From NCBI GenBank assembly GCA_900074885.1, contig FJUW01000009.1:372001-436000 (forward strand): a stretch of 64,000 nucleotides of DNA. The letters are read 5' to 3'. This stretch comes from Rhynchosporium graminicola (Eukaryota > Ascomycota > Leotiomycetes > Helotiales > Ploettnerulaceae). The position numbers and the translations under genes were made by a program. Shown here piece after piece: positions 60,877-64,000 of this stretch. Every line of letters begins with the position of its first letter. Within the stretch, counting starts at the first letter, position 1. The notes below the pieces were generated by a model, which saw only the letters and a program-made list of their open reading frames with translations, was not told the origin of the DNA and searched no databases.

Positions 60877-61144
60877 TATAACGACAGCTCACCTGAATAT
60901 TATATAAGAAGAAGGATAGATACTAGGGCCTAAGTTCATAGGTATCCCGGCAGAACTAGTATCCGACTCGGTATAGTATCAGGCTAGTACCAGTATATAT
61001 ATATAAGGTGCCTTATACTCTATCTCTCTTCTTCTTCCTTTCTTATCTTTTTATTTCTTTCGTAGTAGACTATATAAGATCGCTTTTAGCTTCTCTACTT
61101 ATTTATTCTTACTTATATACTACCTTAAGTCTTATATTATTATA
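60877..61144 (+). repeat. 5' LTR of A3
   Basis: 268 bases starting TATAACGACAGCTCACC. It is less altered at its left end than the A2 5' LTR, which helps define the true LTR start. Confidence 0.88.
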
Positions 61145-64000
61145 TTAAATAAAAAGATTAAGATAGCCGGAGATAGCTTATTATAATATCTTACTACTAA
61201 GTTAGTTATTCGATAACTAATCGTATATAGCAAAGATACTAGAGATCTCTAAGATAACTATAAATCAGGGTTTAATTTAGCTTATTATAAATAGTATAAT
61301 AGAAGAGATCTTCGCTAATACTCCTTTAATAACCCTTTTAGTATAAAGGAATTATAGATAGATTTTAAAGAAAGTATAATAAATACCCCGGAACTTTAAT
61401 TTTTATATATCGCTACTGAAATAGCCTTAATATACCCTTTTTTAAGCTATTATTATAGCTATTAACTAATAAACTAGAGACCTCTTTAGTTCTAAGGGAA
61501 CTTAACGTGATCCTCCTTACTCTACCTCCGAACCTAATCTATTATACTCTTTCTTACTCTAAACGTCTCCTACTCTAGAAAACGTTAATACTTTATTAAG
61601 GAAATACTAACTAAGAGAGAAAGGAAAATAAAAGTAAAATTCACTAGGAATATAATCGCTAAGTACTCTTATTACTATAAGTAACTTAAACTTAATCTAT
61701 TCCCTCTTATAATAATTAGTAGACTAAAAGAAAAAGAATAACTCTCTAGAAGATACTATAGATAAACTAATCTCTATATAAGATAAGTTCCTTATAGGAG
61801 TCTCTCGCTTATCTTCGACTCTCCTACTAGAACTAATATTATAATCTCTATATATAGCGGAGTTTAATAACTTAATAAACTCTATTCCGATATATAATAC
61901 TAAGAGAGAAGATACTATTCCTAATAAACTATCTCTCTCTCCTAGTACCGAATTAGTAGAGTCACGCCCTAGGAAGTCTTATCTTACTAAGAAGATCCTG
62001 CCCCTAGATAATAGATCAGACCTTACTTTCCTTTAATAAAGAGTATTAATATAAGACTAGCTAGCTATAAACGCTAACTATTACCTTACGGACTTCTCCC
62101 GGCGCGTTCTTATATAGGAGCTAGTTACTAGATTAGCTAAAGAGTATCTTACGCCTTAGTACCTTACTAATAAGTTTAAAACTAGTAATAAAATAATCTT
62201 CTTATTAGAGGAGAACTTTCTTACTAGTTTAGAGGAAGATAACTACTATAACGCTTTCTACTACTTAGAAATATAATAACCTAGCTATATACGCGAGACC
62301 TTTACTAAGTTTCATAATCGATTTTAAAGTACTACTATCTAAAGTAAAGTTAAAAAGAAAAAGTAGTTCTTCTATATATAAGATAAGATTATATTATCCT
62401 TACGCGCTTTAACTCTTATTATTAAACTAACGTAGAATAAGGATTACGCTTCTATAGTTAGATCCTTATTTTCTTTTAATACTAAGTGTTACTATAACTT
62501 AAAACGCACCTATCCTAAGAAAGCTACTACTTAAGTATAGTACTATAAGCTTACTATTACTACTATAACTACTATTAGTTCTACCTCTTACTAGTTCTTA
62601 AGCTTAGCTCCTTAATAAACTACTCCTATACTATACGTATATACTTCTACCCTAGTATAAGCTAGTACTCCCTCTGCGCTAAAACGCTCTACTACCTCGA
62701 CCGGAGAACCCCTTAAGTATTATAGTTATAGATAGCTCGATTATATTAAGCTAAATTACCCTAACTTACCTAAGGTTTAATTAATCGACGAATTTCCGGA
62801 AGAAGATTAAGTAACTAAGGAAGTAATAGAAGATATACTCTCCGAATCTGGACTAATACTAAAGGGAAATAATAAAGCTTAAGTAAAAACTCTTTCCTAA
62901 GTCTATATAAGTATAATCTCTCTAATCTAGATCTTAACTCCCTAATAGGAAGTAAGCAATTCATATACCCGATTATAGTTAGTATAAATAGGCTAGGAGT
63001 CTCTATAAATAGCCTAATCGATACCGGAGCGAATAGTTATCTATTTATTAATCGTACTCTTACCGGATAACTATTAGGAGCCCTTAGTATCAAAATCGAG
63101 CTATTACTTTATTCTATTCTAATACGTAGTTTCTAATAGTCTATTAGAACCTATATCACCTATTTCATATATTTATACCTTTCTATTAATAGTAGGCGTA
63201 TTTATAATTACCCTTTTATTCTTCTTAATTTAGGATAATAAGATATAATTATTAGTATTAAATAGATATAACGATTTCAAGTTAAGCTAGATACGCTCTA
63301 CTATAAGCTACTATAATCGGAACGCTATCTAGCTACTCTCTAATACGATAAGGAGATAATTATAACTCTACTACCTCGTAAACTTAGTATTAATCGATCT
63401 TACTAAATCGATACTAACGCGCGGGACTTAGCTATAAACTAGCTAGACTAACGCTAATTATACTAAATAGTAGTAATATAGTATATTAATATATTATCCT
63501 TACCTTTTAACTTATTTCCGCTTATCGCTAAGGAATCCGAACCCCTTTCCGCTCCGAATTTATCGAGAAAGATACTTACGCTAAAACCCTACTATAAGTA
63601 CTCCTCTTAACCTCTAAGGATCTAGAAACTAGTTCCGATTTACTAAATTAGTACTATAGCTTTTCACTTTAATATAAAATATAAAAGTTCCGAATTATTT
63701 TTTACTAGTATCTATAAGATAAACTACCTCTTATAAGACTATCTAAATAGTAACTCTCCTAAGGATCCTAATACTAAACGACTTATAGCTAAAAAGCTAC
63801 CGGAATAATACTATACTCTTAAGAAAGCTTTTTCTAAGCGAGATTCTAATATTCTTCCGCTATATTACTTATATAATTATAAAATTATTCTAGAAGAACT
63901 ATTACTTAATATATATTCGCCCTTATATTAGTAATCTATAGACGAATTATAAGTAACTAAGGAGTATCTTATAGAGAACCTAAATAAGGGATTTATCGAA
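60877..64000 (+). mobile_element. Gypsy-type LTR retrotransposon A3 (dead), runs off window
   Basis: Plus-oriented third copy of the A family. LTR 60877-61144, then gag, a decayed zinc knuckle near 62.7 kb, protease (LIDTGANSYLFINRTL near 63.01-63.07 kb) and the start of reverse transcriptase at the window edge. It has the same mutation pattern as A1 and A2. The left flank ATCCT (60872-60876) is the expected target-site duplication; its partner is outside the window. Confidence 0.88.

Noticed and set aside
1..64000. tRNA, rRNA or other structured RNA genes
   Set aside because: I looked for GGTTCGAATCC-like T-loops paired with an A-box and for rRNA landmarks and saw none. A covariance-model search would be needed to be certain.

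Overview
This window is a piece of a filamentous ascomycete (Pezizomycotina) nuclear genome. The evidence is compact genes with short GT-AG introns (43-120 bases, often with CTAAC/CTGAC-like branch sites), a fungal gene complement, and a large TA-rich retrotransposon block whose decay looks like repeat-induced point mutation (RIP). The protein flavour suggests Leotiomycetes/Helotiales, but that is inference only.

The first ~19 kb is an ordinary housekeeping neighbourhood. In order: a gene running off the left edge; ATG10 (autophagy E2-like enzyme); a U2 snRNP B''-type RRM protein; ARPC1/Arc40 (Arp2/3 complex); an uncharacterised Ser/Pro-rich protein; PRP16 (DEAH splicing helicase), divergent from PWP1 (ribosome-biogenesis WD40 protein); a second uncharacterised protein; and an HPP-family membrane protein. 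From ~19.3 to 39.1 kb genes are sparser: a 0.86-kb inverted-repeat element with a target-site duplication, a degenerate minisatellite, a five-exon 2EXR-domain gene, a divergent pair of metal-uptake genes (ferric/cupric reductase and Ctr copper transporter), and a protein-kinase-like gene at the edge of the repeat block.

From 39,105 to the right end everything I can read is Gypsy-type LTR retrotransposon. A minus-strand copy (A1, 39,105-58,546) is flanked by the direct repeat TAAGT. A plus-strand copy of the same family (A2, from 45,369, flanked by ATCGA) is nested inside it. A third copy (A3) begins at 60,877 and leaves the window. Between A1 and A3 lies a pol fragment of a different Gypsy family. 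All are dead: CA/TG dinucleotides are nearly gone, and Gln, Trp and Cys codons are turned into stops or Tyr. Two single-N gaps (43,893 and 53,967) are each flanked by a direct duplication (about 1.0 and 2.88 kb), most simply explained as unmerged contig ends, so the TE block is probably several kb shorter in reality.

The clearest functional cassette is the divergent reductase/Ctr pair: a plasma-membrane metalloreductase would supply reduced copper to the Ctr permease, and the shared promoter carries two TNTGCTCA sites resembling fungal Mac1 copper-response elements. The most unusual structure is a long antisense reading frame between integrase and the 3' LTR in both readable copies of the A-family retroelement.
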